This document shows, piece after piece, positions 8,433 to 16,948 of a DNA stretch of 64,000 nucleotides; position 1 is the stretch's first letter; the number at the start of each line of letters is the position of its first letter. Where the stretch lies: positions 124,001 to 188,000 of the forward strand of contig NZ_JNXE01000017.1 of the NCBI RefSeq assembly GCF_000716605.1, read 5' to 3'. The notes beneath the pieces are model-generated. The model worked only from the letters and a program-made list of their open reading frames with translations. It did not search any database and was not told the DNA's origin. The stretch comes from Streptomyces sp. NRRL F-525 (GTDB taxonomy: Bacteria > Actinomycetota > Actinomycetes > Streptomycetales > Streptomycetaceae). Position numbers and translations under genes: made by a program.

Positions 8433-9728
8433 ATGGACCGCGACGACCTCATCCTCATCAGCGTCGACGACCACATCATCGAACCCCCCGACATGTTCGT
8501 GAACCACCTTCCCGAGCGCTACAAGAAAGACGCGCCCCAACTGGTCCACCGGGACGACGGCACCGACGTATGGCAGTTCGGCGGCGCGACCATCACCAAC
8601 TCGGCACTCAACGCGGTGGCCGGCCGGCCCAAGGAGGAGTACGGCGTCGAACCGCAGGGCCTCGACGAGATCCGCCCCGGCTGTTACGACGTGCACGAGC
8701 GGATCAAGGACATGAATGCGGGCGGCATCCTCGCCCAGATGAACTTCCCGTCCTTCCCCGGGTTCTCGGCCCGCCTGTTCGCGACCAAGGACGTGGACTT
8801 CTCCCTCGCGCTCGTACGGGCCTACAACGACTGGCACATCGACGAGTGGTGCGCCGCCTACCCGGGACGCTTCATCCCCATGGCGCTGCCCGCCATCTGG
8901 GACGCGGAGCTGTGCGCGGCGGAGGTGCGCCGGGTCGCCGAGAAGGGCGTTCACTCCCTCACCTTCACCGAGAACCCCGCTGTCCTCGGCTACCCGAGCT
9001 TCCACGACCCGTACTGGAACCCGCTGTGGCGCGCGCTGTCCGACACCGACACCGTCATGTCGGTGCACATCGGCTCCTCCGGCAGGCTCGCCGTCCCGGC
9101 CGCCGACTCGCCGCCCGACGTGATGATCACGCTCCAGCCGATGAACATCGTCTCCGCCGCGGCGGACCTGCTCTGGTCGCCCCCGATCAAGCAGTTCCCG
9201 AATCTGAAAATCGCCCTCTCGGAAGGCGGAACGGGCTGGATCCCGTACTTCCTGGAGCGCCTCGACCGCACCTTCGAGATGCACTCCACCTGGACCCTCC
9301 AGGACTTCGGCGGCAAGCTCCCCTCCGAGGTCTTCCGCGAGCACTTCCTGACCTGCTTCATCACCGACAAACTGGGCGTACGGCTGCGCCACGACATCGG
9401 CATCGACAACATCTGCTGGGAGGGCGACTATCCGCACAGCGACTCCCTGTGGCCCGACGCCCCCGAGCAACTGCACGACGTGCTGGCGAGCTGTGACGTC
9501 CCCGACGACGAGGCCAGGAAGATTACCTACGAGAACGCGATGCGCTGGTACTCCTTCGACCCCTTCGCGCACATCCCGCGCGAACAGGCCACCGTGGGCG
9601 CCCTGCGCAAGGCGGCCGAGGGCCACGACGTCAGCACCCGTTCCCGCAGCCACCAACTCATCGAGCCCGCCGAGAAGTTGGAGGCGTTCCGCTCCAAGGC
9701 CCGGGCGGCCGTGGCGGCGGCCCGATGA
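8433..9728 (+). CDS. Amidohydrolase family protein (amidohydrolase_2, TIM barrel)
   Basis: A 431-residue metal-dependent hydrolase or decarboxylase of the ACMSD/amidohydrolase_2 group. The N-terminal metal motif is D12-x-H14 (VDDHIIEP) rather than HxH. Further likely ligands are the His in MSVHIGSS and the acidic residues of WEGDYPHSDS near residues 330-340. Relatives include decarboxylases and C-C or C-N hydrolases acting on carboxylated rings. AAGGAG lies upstream of the ATG, and the gene overlaps the downstream enoyl-CoA hydratase by ATGA. Its place between the importer and a crotonase suggests an early pathway step, which is inference. Confidence 0.88.
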   Translation: MDRDDLILISVDDHIIEPPDMFVNHLPERYKKDAPQLVHRDDGTDVWQFGGATITNSALNAVAGRPKEEYGVEPQGLDEIRPGCYDVHERIKDMNAGGILAQMNFPSFPGFSARLFATKDVDFSLALVRAYNDWHIDEWCAAYPGRFIPMALPAIWDAELCAAEVRRVAEKGVHSLTFTENPAVLGYPSFHDPYWNPLWRALSDTDTVMSVHIGSSGRLAVPAADSPPDVMITLQPMNIVSAAADLLWSPPIKQFPNLKIALSEGGTGWIPYFLERLDRTFEMHSTWTLQDFGGKLPSEVFREHFLTCFITDKLGVRLRHDIGIDNICWEGDYPHSDSLWPDAPEQLHDVLASCDVPDDEARKITYENAMRWYSFDPFAHIPREQATVGALRKAAEGHDVSTRSRSHQLIEPAEKLEAFRSKARAAVAAAR

Positions 9729-10453
9729 GCGACCTGGTCCTCACCGAACGGGTCGGCGCCGTCCTCGTGACGACCCTGAACCGTCCGGAGGCCCGAAACG
9801 CCCTGAACCCGGAACTGATTGACGAACTGTCAGCTGTGCTCCGGGAAGCGGACACCGACCCGGCGGTCCGGGCGATCGTCCTCACGGGTGCCGGAACGGT
9901 CTTCTGCGCCGGCATGGACCTCAAGGCGTTCGCGAAGGGCGGCGGCAAGTTCGACGGACTGGTCTGGTTCTTCCGCGAGGGCATCACCACACCGGTCATC
10001 GCCGCCCTCAACGGCTCGGCACTCGCCGGCGGTTTCGAACTCGCCCTGGCCTGCGACCTGGTGGTCGCCGCGGAGGACGCCAAGCTGGGTATCGCGGAGG
10101 TGAAGCGAGGCCTGTTCGCGGCCGGAGGCGGTACGACCCTCGCCGACCGGGTCCCGCTGGCCGTCGCCCTGGAGATGGGCCTGACCGGCGACCTCGTCAC
10201 CGCGGCGGACGCCAAGCAGTTCGGCCTGGTGAATCGCGCCGTCCCGGCCGACGAGGTACGGGAGACGGCACTGACCCTGGCCGGACGCATCGCCGAGAAC
10301 GGCCCTCTCGGCGTCGCGATGACCAAGAAGCTGATGCGAGAACGCCGTTGGGCCGAACCGGAAGAGGTCGAGTCTGTGTTCAGAAGCGCCGACGCGGTGG
10401 AGGGGGCGCGAGCCTTCGCCGAACGCCGTAGCCCGGTTTGGACGGGGAGGTAA
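9725..10453 (+). CDS. Enoyl-CoA hydratase/isomerase family protein
   Basis: A 242-residue crotonase. Oxyanion-hole segments are GTVFCAGMDLKAF (about 57-69) and SALAGGFELALACDL (about 98-112). One catalytic-region Glu is seen in IAEVKRGL, followed by AAGGGTT, so a hydratase-like Glu pair is not certain. Expected to hydrate or isomerise an enoyl-CoA. It ends the rightward importer operon and is followed by a strong hairpin. Confidence 0.9.
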   Translation: MSDLVLTERVGAVLVTTLNRPEARNALNPELIDELSAVLREADTDPAVRAIVLTGAGTVFCAGMDLKAFAKGGGKFDGLVWFFREGITTPVIAALNGSALAGGFELALACDLVVAAEDAKLGIAEVKRGLFAAGGGTTLADRVPLAVALEMGLTGDLVTAADAKQFGLVNRAVPADEVRETALTLAGRIAENGPLGVAMTKKLMRERRWAEPEEVESVFRSADAVEGARAFAERRSPVWTGR

Positions 10454-10460
10454 CGCGACT

Positions 10461-10503
10461 CCGGTGTTCCCCCGAGGCCGCGGGATGGTCTCGGGAACAC
10501 CGG
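10461..10503. terminator. Hairpin terminator between convergent crotonase genes
   Basis: CCGGTGTTCCC at 10461 pairs perfectly with GGGAACACCGG ending at 10503, and the stem extends further through CGAG/CTCG with a small bulge. It lies in the 68-base gap between convergent genes and can serve both directions. There is no T-tract, as is common in streptomycetes. Confidence 0.75.
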
Positions 10504-10521
10504 TGCGAAGCGCGCGGTGCC

Positions 10522-11511
10522 TTAGCGGTGGAAGGCGCGCTGAGGGTCCGTAGCCGCGTCTTCCCTGTCGCTGATCTCGTCGACGAGCCCCCAGCGCAGC
10601 GCCTCCCCGAGGCTCAACTCCGCCCCGGACAGGGCGAGATACGCCGTCCGCTCCCGGCCGACCCGGACCGGGATGCTCGCCGTGCCGCCCGCGCCCGGAA
10701 TCAGCCCCATCCCGACCTCCGGCAACCGGATCGCCGTGTCCGGCGCGGCGACCACCCGCCCCGCGAACGCCGCGAGTTCGATCCCCGCGCCGACACACGC
10801 ACCGTGCAGATGAGCCGTCACCCGTGGGGCACAACGGTGCAGCAGCGCACCCGGACTCCGATGCACCCGCACCAGATGAGCCCGCGCCGGATCACGCGAT
10901 GTGCCGAACTCGGCGAGGTCACCGCCGCTGCAGAAGGCCGGCCCGTTGCCGTACAGGTCGACCCGGCTGATCGATGGGTCAGCCACGGCCACCTGAAGTG
11001 CCTCGCACAGCGCGTCCCGCGTCGCCGCGTCGAACGCGTTGCGCACCCAAGGCCGGTGCAGCGTGATGGACAGCCGCTGACCGTCACGGTCGAGCCGTAC
11101 GGGACTCTCGGCGGGGCGGTGGGCACGCCGGGGCGCAGCCGCCAGCCAGGAACGGAAGTCCGCTCCGCCCTGAAGCGTCGAGTACGCGAGGGATTCGAGA
11201 ACCAGCCTGTCGGGGATCGAGAGCCCGCTCCCCATCCGCAGCACTTGCACCAGCGTGACGGCTGCGGCGGGCCGGCTGTCGACGATGTGACCCAGCTGCC
11301 GGGCCGCGGCATGAGGATCCGCGCACCCCACCCAGGGCCTGGGTGGATCGGGAACCCCGGTGAGCAGGATGTCGAAGCCCGCCACCGCATCGGTGGGTTT
11401 CGCCGCCACGCCGATCACGACGCGGTCCCGGTCCGGCGGTTCTGTTTCATGCGCAGGGGATCGGTCGTCGGGGGCGTGGTTCAGGTCGACGATCACGAAG
11501 GGCGACTCCAC
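10522..11511 (-). CDS. Crotonase-family protein with an N-terminal extension
   Basis: A 329-residue protein. The crotonase domain occupies only the C-terminal half: SGGDLAEF near residue 195, GACVGAGIELAAFAGR near 235, and LPEVGMGLIPGAGGT near 262. The first about 130 residues are not recognisably crotonase and may be a degenerate second copy. GTG at 11511 was chosen because GGAGGGAG lies six bases upstream; a longer frame to ATG 11583 would overlap the divergent gene's start and has no ribosome binding site. It is divergent from a CaiB-like gene, and its chemistry is expected to be enoyl-CoA hydration or isomerisation. Confidence 0.83.
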   Translation of the reverse strand: MESPFVIVDLNHAPDDRSPAHETEPPDRDRVVIGVAAKPTDAVAGFDILLTGVPDPPRPWVGCADPHAAARQLGHIVDSRPAAAVTLVQVLRMGSGLSIPDRLVLESLAYSTLQGGADFRSWLAAAPRRAHRPAESPVRLDRDGQRLSITLHRPWVRNAFDAATRDALCEALQVAVADPSISRVDLYGNGPAFCSGGDLAEFGTSRDPARAHLVRVHRSPGALLHRCAPRVTAHLHGACVGAGIELAAFAGRVVAAPDTAIRLPEVGMGLIPGAGGTASIPVRVGRERTAYLALSGAELSLGEALRWGLVDEISDREDAATDPQRAFHR

Positions 11512-11581
11512 AGTGATCTCCCTCCAGGCGTGGACCGGAGTGTAATTTGAGATCACCTCGGGAGAGAAGGGGGTTCGACTC

Positions 11582-12616
11582 ATGGAGAATCACGTTCTCC
11601 GCGACTGGATGGACTCCGTCGAGCCGTTCCTGACCCCGCTGGCCGACATCGCACGCTCGTTCACGGATCTGACGGGCGTGCCGGTCGACTTGCCGACGGC
11701 TCTCTTCCTACGGGCCCAACTGGCCGGCCTGGAGCGTCCGTCCAGGACCTCCGCCAACGGTTCCTGCCACCTCCTCCAGGCCGCTGACGGCTGGGCCGCC
11801 GTGAACCTGGCCCGCCCCGACGACCTGGCCGCTGTACCGGCACTGCTGGCGTTGCTCGGTTCGCCTGGGGAGTGCGGGGGCCTGCAGGCGGCGGTACGGC
11901 GGGTCACGGCGGCCGAAGTGGTCGAGGCCGCACAGTTGCTCGGCATCGCCGCCGCGGTACCGGGATCGGCCCAAGGCGCACGGCCTGCTGTTCGCGCCGA
12001 GAGGTGGGGCGAAAAGGGTGTCTCTCGCGCGATGGCGGAGATACGGATCGTCGACTTCTCCGCGCTCTGGGCGGGGCCGCTGTGCGCGCGGTTGCTGGGG
12101 CTGGCGGGCGCTCGGGTGCTGAAGGTGGAGAGCGCGACGCGACCGGACGGTGCGCGCTTCGGGACGCCCGCCTTCTACCGCTGGCTGCACGACGGCCACG
12201 ACAACCTGGTCGTCGATTTCGCCCCCGGCGCGCTGGACGAGATCGTCGCCGAGGCCGACGTCGTCATCGAGGCGTCACGGCCGCGCGCGCTGCGCCGACT
12301 CGGCCTGCGCGCCGAGGAGTTCCTCGCCGCCCGCCCCGGCAGGGTGTGGGTCGGCATCACCGGATACGGACGCGAGAACGACCGCATCGCTTTTGGAGAC
12401 GACGCTTCCGCGGCCGGCGGTCTGACCGGAGTCGACCCGAACGGTGACCCCCTCTTCCTCGGGGACGCGCTCGCCGATCCCGTCACCGGCGTGTTCGCCG
12501 CCCAGGCCGTGGCCCGTTCCCTCGCCGCGGGAGGCGGAGAACTGCTCTGCGTCTCCATGGCGGCCTGCGCCGCGACGCTCGCGGACGCCCGGGCCGGGGT
12601 CCAGCCGCCGTGCTGA
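11582..12616 (+). CDS. CaiB/BaiF CoA-transferase-like protein, unusual architecture
   Basis: A 344-residue protein, shorter than the usual about 400. The typical CaiB start (RIVDFSALWAGPLCARLL) does not occur until about residue 155. It is followed by LKVESATRPD, the VVIEASRPRALRRLG helix and GDALADPVTG, whose Asp matches the catalytic Asp of family III CoA transferases. The first about 150 residues are therefore a different or permuted segment, and the usual C-terminal part is missing. GAAGGGGG lies eight bases before the ATG. A GAGAAT-N3-GTTCTC palindrome overlaps codons 2-6. The next gene overlaps its end by seven bases. Confidence 0.78.
   Translation: MENHVLRDWMDSVEPFLTPLADIARSFTDLTGVPVDLPTALFLRAQLAGLERPSRTSANGSCHLLQAADGWAAVNLARPDDLAAVPALLALLGSPGECGGLQAAVRRVTAAEVVEAAQLLGIAAAVPGSAQGARPAVRAERWGEKGVSRAMAEIRIVDFSALWAGPLCARLLGLAGARVLKVESATRPDGARFGTPAFYRWLHDGHDNLVVDFAPGALDEIVAEADVVIEASRPRALRRLGLRAEEFLAARPGRVWVGITGYGRENDRIAFGDDASAAGGLTGVDPNGDPLFLGDALADPVTGVFAAQAVARSLAAGGGELLCVSMAACAATLADARAGVQPPC
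11585..11599. promoter_or_regulatory. Palindromic operator-like site GAGAATCACGTTCTC
   Basis: Second copy of the GAGAAT-N3-ATTCTC motif, with one arm change. It starts three bases inside the CaiB-like gene and lies about 75 bases upstream of the divergent crotonase start. Binding here could block both genes. Confidence 0.5.
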
Positions 12617-13860
12617 TCAGAAACGTGGAGGTCGAGGGCCACGCGGCGGCGGTGGACGTACGGATCGACGGCGGGCGGATCGCCGAGATCGGGACCGGGC
12701 TGCCGGGACCGGGTGACGTGGACGGTCGGGGCGCTGCGTTGCTGCCGGGCCTGCACGACCACCACGTACACCTTGCGGCACTGGCCGCCGACGCCGCCTC
12801 CGTGCGGGTCGGGCCGAGTGACGTGCGGGACCGAACGGCGTTTGCGGCGGCCCTGGTTGGTGGGTCGTCGGGGGAGTGGGTACGAGCGGTCGGCTATCAC
12901 GAGAGCGTCGCGGGGGAGTTGGACCGGTGGGCGCTGGACGCGCTCGCGCCGGACCGGCCGGTGCGGGTGCAGCATCGGACCGGTGCGCTCTGGGTGTGGA
13001 ACAGTGCCGCGCTGCGGGCGGTCGGGCTGAATGGCGACGGCCGGTTCTGGCGCGAGGACGAGCGGCTGCGGGGGCTTGTGCCGCCAACGCGGTTGGATCT
13101 GGAGGGTGTTGGGCGGCGGGCCGCGGCGCTCGGCGTCACCGGGTTCACCAACGCCGATCCGCACCCCGCGAGCGGGCTCACCCAGATGCTGGCGGTCCTT
13201 CCGCAACGGCTCCTGGTGATGGGCGTCGACGAGCCCGTGAAGCTGATGCTCGACGATCCGACACTCCCCACTCCCACCCAACTAGCCCGCACCATAGGGG
13301 AGATCAGACCCCGGCCGGTCGCCGTGCACTGTGTGACCCGGGTGCAGTTGCTGGTGACGCTGCTCGCCCTGGACGAGGTGGGACCGGCCGACGGAGACCG
13401 GATCGAGCACGGGTCGGTGATCCCGGCCGAGACGATTCCCTGGCTACGGCGGCTCGGGGTGACGATCGTGAGCCAGCCCCATTTCCCGGTCGAGCGGGGC
13501 GCCGCGTACGCCACCGACGTGGACGCCGACGACCGCCCCCACCTCTACCGTTGCCGGACCCTGACCGAGGCGGGCGTCCCGCTCGCCGCCGGCACCGACG
13601 CGCCGTACGGCACCTCGGACCCCTGGGCGGTCATGCGGGCCGCGACCGAACGGGACGAGGCGGAACGACTCCAACCCCGGGCGGCGCTGCGGCTGTTCAC
13701 CGGTGAGCCCCGACACCCGGCGCGGACACGCCGGTTGACGGTCGGGTCGGCCGCCGACCTGTGCCTGCTCCACGTACCGCTCCGCGACGCCCTTCGCACG
13801 CTGTCCGGGGAACTGGTCCGCGCCGCCTACGTGGCCGGGCGGCGCATCGACGCCCTGTGA
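12610..13860 (+). CDS. Amidohydrolase family protein (amidohydrolase_3-like)
   Basis: A 416-residue metal-dependent hydrolase. The N-terminal metal motif is HxH in LPGLHDHHVHL, near residues 46-56. Later ligands are suggested by AVHCVTRVQ, IEHGSVI and AAGTDAPYGTSDPW. The layout matches amidohydrolase_3 (YtcJ-type) enzymes, which hydrolyse amides, formyl groups or related C-N bonds. The GTG start overlaps the CaiB-like gene, so both are cotranscribed, and it is convergent with an SDR gene one base away. The substrate is unknown; a lactam, imide or cyclic ester in the same pathway is possible. Confidence 0.87.
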   Translation: MLIRNVEVEGHAAAVDVRIDGGRIAEIGTGLPGPGDVDGRGAALLPGLHDHHVHLAALAADAASVRVGPSDVRDRTAFAAALVGGSSGEWVRAVGYHESVAGELDRWALDALAPDRPVRVQHRTGALWVWNSAALRAVGLNGDGRFWREDERLRGLVPPTRLDLEGVGRRAAALGVTGFTNADPHPASGLTQMLAVLPQRLLVMGVDEPVKLMLDDPTLPTPTQLARTIGEIRPRPVAVHCVTRVQLLVTLLALDEVGPADGDRIEHGSVIPAETIPWLRRLGVTIVSQPHFPVERGAAYATDVDADDRPHLYRCRTLTEAGVPLAAGTDAPYGTSDPWAVMRAATERDEAERLQPRAALRLFTGEPRHPARTRRLTVGSAADLCLLHVPLRDALRTLSGELVRAAYVAGRRIDAL

Positions 13861-13861
13861 C

Positions 13862-14623
13862 CTACACGCTGTACCCGCCGTCAACTCCCAACGCCTGCCC
13901 GGTGATGAACCCCGCCCGGTCCGAGGCGAGGAACGCGACCGCCTCCGCGATGTCGGTCGCATCGCCGAAGCGGCGCATGGGGATGTTGCGCCGGGTGACG
14001 GCGAGTGCGGCCTCGTCCAGTTCGCCGGAGCTGATCAGACGGCCGGCGATACCGTCGTTGAGCATGCCGGGTGCCACGCAGTTCACGCGGACGCCGTAGC
14101 GGCCCTCCTCGGCGGCGAGAGCCCGTGCGACCGCCTCGACCGCGCCCTTCGCGCCCGACGACAGCCCGTCCCGTACCGGGAAACGGCGGGTGGCGACGGT
14201 CGTGACGGCGACGATGTTGCCCCGGCTCTCGCGCAGCAACGGCAGCGCGGGATGCACCAGGTTGAAGAACGCCACGGCGTCGCCCTCGAGTTGGGCGCGG
14301 TACTCGCTCGGGGTCACCTTGCTCAGGTGCCGCATCGGTACATGCGGGCCCGCCGCGTACACGAGGGTGTGGATGCCACCGCCCACCTCCGACACGGCCT
14401 CGGCTGTGGCGGACTCGTCGGTCAAGTCGACGCACAGCGACCGGACTTGACGGCCCAGCTTCGTGACCTCGGCGGCCACCGCGTCGGCCGCCTCCTGGTT
14501 GGCCCGGTAGGTGAACACGATGTCGCTGCCTCGCTCGGCGAGGAGCCGGACGATCGCCGCCCCGATCCCGCCCGAGCCGCCCGCCACGAACGCGACACCT
14601 GGCCTGCTGGAGAAGTCCGGCAC
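13862..14623 (-). CDS. SDR-fold protein lacking the catalytic tyrosine
   Basis: A 253-residue short-chain dehydrogenase fold with a good nucleotide motif (GGSGGIG, about 15-21) and the usual C-terminal ITGQALGVDGG. The active site is altered. Where YxxxK is expected the sequence reads LSSGAKG, so the Lys is present but Ser stands at the Tyr position, and the catalytic Ser region reads VTTVAT. It may be inactive as a dehydrogenase or use other chemistry. It is the last gene of the ten-gene leftward operon, 10 bases after an acyl-CoA dehydrogenase. Confidence 0.87.
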   Translation of the reverse strand: MPDFSSRPGVAFVAGGSGGIGAAIVRLLAERGSDIVFTYRANQEAADAVAAEVTKLGRQVRSLCVDLTDESATAEAVSEVGGGIHTLVYAAGPHVPMRHLSKVTPSEYRAQLEGDAVAFFNLVHPALPLLRESRGNIVAVTTVATRRFPVRDGLSSGAKGAVEAVARALAAEEGRYGVRVNCVAPGMLNDGIAGRLISSGELDEAALAVTRRNIPMRRFGDATDIAEAVAFLASDRAGFITGQALGVDGGYSV

Positions 14624-14633
14624 CGTAACCGCC

Positions 14634-15782
14634 TCACAATCCGAGGGACTTGGCGATGATGACCTTCATGACCTCGCTGGTCCCGGCGTAGATGCGGGTG
14701 ATGCGTGCGTCCGCGTAGAGCCGGGCGATGGGGTATTCCAGCATGTAGCCGTAGCCGCCGAACAGTTGCAGGCAGCGGTCGACCGCGCGGGCCTGCATCT
14801 CGGTGCAGAACAGCTTGACCTTGGCCGCGTCGGATCCGCTCAGTTCACCCGCGACGAGTTCGAGCACCGCGCGGTCCAGCATCGCCTGCGCGGCCTCGAT
14901 CTCGGCTGCCACGGCGGCGAGTTCGAACTTGGTGTTCTGGAAGGAGGCGACCGTCTTGCCGAACGCCTTGCGCTCCTTCACGTACGAGATCGTCGTGTCC
15001 AGGGCCGCTCGTGCCTGTGCGACCGAGCCGACCGCCACCGTCATCCGCTCCTGCGGCAGGTTGTTGCCCAGATAGCCGAACGCGGCGCCTTCCTCGCCGA
15101 GCCGGTTGGCGACCGGGACCCGTACGTCGTCGAAGGCCAACTCCACTGTGTCCTGCACCTTGATGCCTATCTTGTGCAGCACCCGGCCGCGCGTGAAGCC
15201 GGGCATACCGTCCTCGACGACCAGTAGGGTGAGCCCGGCGCGGCGGTTGTCGGGGTCGGTCGACGTACGCGCCACGACGATCACCAGGTCGGCGAGAAGC
15301 CCGCCGGTGATGAACGTCTTCGCGCCGTTGAGAACGTATGAGTCCCCGTCGCGTACGGCCGTCGTACGGATCCCCGCGAGATCGGAGCCCGTGCCCGGCT
15401 CGGTCATCGCGATGGCGGTGAGCAGCTTCCCGGAGGCCAGGCCGGGGAACCAGCGCTCGCGCTGATCCCGGTCGGCGTAGGTGAGGAAGTACGGGAGAAC
15501 GACGTCCAGTTGGGTGCGCACGGTCCCCAACGTCACCAAGGCGCGGGCCGATTCCTCCTGGAGGACGACGTTGTAGCGGTAGTCGGCGAGGCCCGTGCCG
15601 CCGTACTCCTCGGGGACGGCCGTGCCCAACAGGCCCAGCGAGCCCAGCTGTTCGAAGAGGGCGCGGGGGAGCCGGCCGGCCTCCTCCCACTCGGCGTAGT
15701 GGGGGACCACCTCCTTGGCGATGAAGTCCCGTGCGAGCCGGCGGAACGCCTCGTGGTCGTCGGTGAAGACGTCTCGGCGCAC
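14634..15782 (-). CDS. Acyl-CoA dehydrogenase
   Basis: A 382-residue flavoprotein of normal length. Landmarks are MTEPGTGSDLAG near residues 125-136, KTFITGG, FGKTVASFQNTKFELA, the LFGGYGYMLEYPIAR segment and the C-terminal YAGTSEVMKVIIA block. GTG at 15782 is chosen because AGGGGA lies about six bases upstream and just after the thiolase stop (15794); the longer frame would overlap the thiolase. It is a single-polypeptide dehydrogenase, unlike the two paired sets in this island, and probably acts on another intermediate. Confidence 0.92.
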   Translation of the reverse strand: MRRDVFTDDHEAFRRLARDFIAKEVVPHYAEWEEAGRLPRALFEQLGSLGLLGTAVPEEYGGTGLADYRYNVVLQEESARALVTLGTVRTQLDVVLPYFLTYADRDQRERWFPGLASGKLLTAIAMTEPGTGSDLAGIRTTAVRDGDSYVLNGAKTFITGGLLADLVIVVARTSTDPDNRRAGLTLLVVEDGMPGFTRGRVLHKIGIKVQDTVELAFDDVRVPVANRLGEEGAAFGYLGNNLPQERMTVAVGSVAQARAALDTTISYVKERKAFGKTVASFQNTKFELAAVAAEIEAAQAMLDRAVLELVAGELSGSDAAKVKLFCTEMQARAVDRCLQLFGGYGYMLEYPIARLYADARITRIYAGTSEVMKVIIAKSLGL

Positions 15783-15793
15783 AACATCCCCTG

Positions 15794-16948
15794 TCAGGAA
15801 GCGAGTTCGACGACGGTGGCGTTGGCGGTGCCGCCGCCCTCGCACATGGTCTGCAGGCCGTAGCGGATGCCCTGGTCCCGCATGTGGTGGATCATCCGGG
15901 TCATCAGGACGGCGCCCGACGCGCCGAGCGGGTGCCCGAGCGCGATGGCGCCGCCGAGCGGGTTGAGCAGCGCCGGGTCCGCGCCGGTCTCGGCCAGCCA
16001 GGCGAGCGGGATCGGCGCGAAGGCCTCGTTCACCTCGAAGACCCCGACCTCCGACAGGCCGATGCCTGCCCTGCGGAGCACCTTCTCCGTCGCCGGGATC
16101 GGCCCCGTCAGCATGAGGACCGGGTCGGACCCGGTGACCACGCCCGCGCGGTAGCGGACGATCGGCGTCAGCCCCAACTCCCGAGCCTTTTCGGGGGTGG
16201 TGACCAGCAGGGCGGCGGCTCCGTCGGAGATCTGGGATGAGTTGCCCGCGTGGATCACCCCGTCCTCCTGGAAGGACGGTTTCAGCCTCGCGAGAGTGTC
16301 GACGCTGGTGCCGCGCCGTATGCCCTCGTCGGCGGTCACCGGATCAGCACTCCCCTCGACAGGCACCGGCACGATCTGCGCCTCGAACGCCCCGCCGTCC
16401 TGCGCGGCCGCCGCGCGCTCGTGCGACAGCGCGGAGAACTCGTCGAGGACACCCCGGCCCAGTCCCCACTTCTGCGCGATCTTCTCGGCGGAGATGCCCT
16501 GGTTGAAGGAGAACCCCTCGTAACGGGCGAGGACTTGAGGGCCGTACGGCATCCCGCCGGCCCGCGAGGCGCCGAGCGGTATCCGGCTCATCACCTCGAC
16601 GCCGCCCGCGACCACGACGTCCTGCTGGCCGGACATGACCGCCTGGGCGGCGAAGTCCAGTGCCTGCTGGCTGGATCCGCAGGCCCGGTTCACCGTGGTC
16701 CCCGGGATGCTCTCGGGCCAGCCCGCGGCCAGCACCGCGTAGCGGCCGATGTTGCTCGACTGGTCGCCCAACTGGCCGACGCAGCCCCACACCACGTCGT
16801 CGACGACCTCGGGGTCGAGACCCGTGCGGTCGACAAGGGCCCGAAGGACGACGGCGGAAAGGTCCGCCGCGTGCACTCCGGCCAGCCCGCCGTTCCGTTT
16901 GCCGACGGCGGTACGGACCGCCTCGACCACCACTGCCTCACGCGTCAC
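15794..16948 (-). CDS. Thiolase (acetyl-CoA acetyltransferase family)
   Basis: A 384-residue thiolase. Cys90 in VNRACGSSQQ is the acyl-accepting nucleophile, GHPLGASGA carries the catalytic His near residue 340, and the second Cys is in TMCEGGG near the C-terminus. It would cleave a 3-oxoacyl-CoA with CoA to give acetyl- or propionyl-CoA, closing a beta-oxidation cycle. It overlaps the upstream crotonase gene by ATGA and precedes the acyl-CoA dehydrogenase. Confidence 0.95.
   Translation of the reverse strand: MTREAVVVEAVRTAVGKRNGGLAGVHAADLSAVVLRALVDRTGLDPEVVDDVVWGCVGQLGDQSSNIGRYAVLAAGWPESIPGTTVNRACGSSQQALDFAAQAVMSGQQDVVVAGGVEVMSRIPLGASRAGGMPYGPQVLARYEGFSFNQGISAEKIAQKWGLGRGVLDEFSALSHERAAAAQDGGAFEAQIVPVPVEGSADPVTADEGIRRGTSVDTLARLKPSFQEDGVIHAGNSSQISDGAAALLVTTPEKARELGLTPIVRYRAGVVTGSDPVLMLTGPIPATEKVLRRAGIGLSEVGVFEVNEAFAPIPLAWLAETGADPALLNPLGGAIALGHPLGASGAVLMTRMIHHMRDQGIRYGLQTMCEGGGTANATVVELAS

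Noticed and set aside
11512..11583. ATG start at 11583 for the leftward crotonase
   Set aside because: It shares CATG with the divergent gene's start and has no SD; GTG 11511 has GGAGGGAG at the right distance.
12418..12426. GGTCTGACC inside the CaiB-like gene as a third GntR operator
   Set aside because: It lies deep in coding sequence and lacks the extended flanks shared by the two promoter copies.
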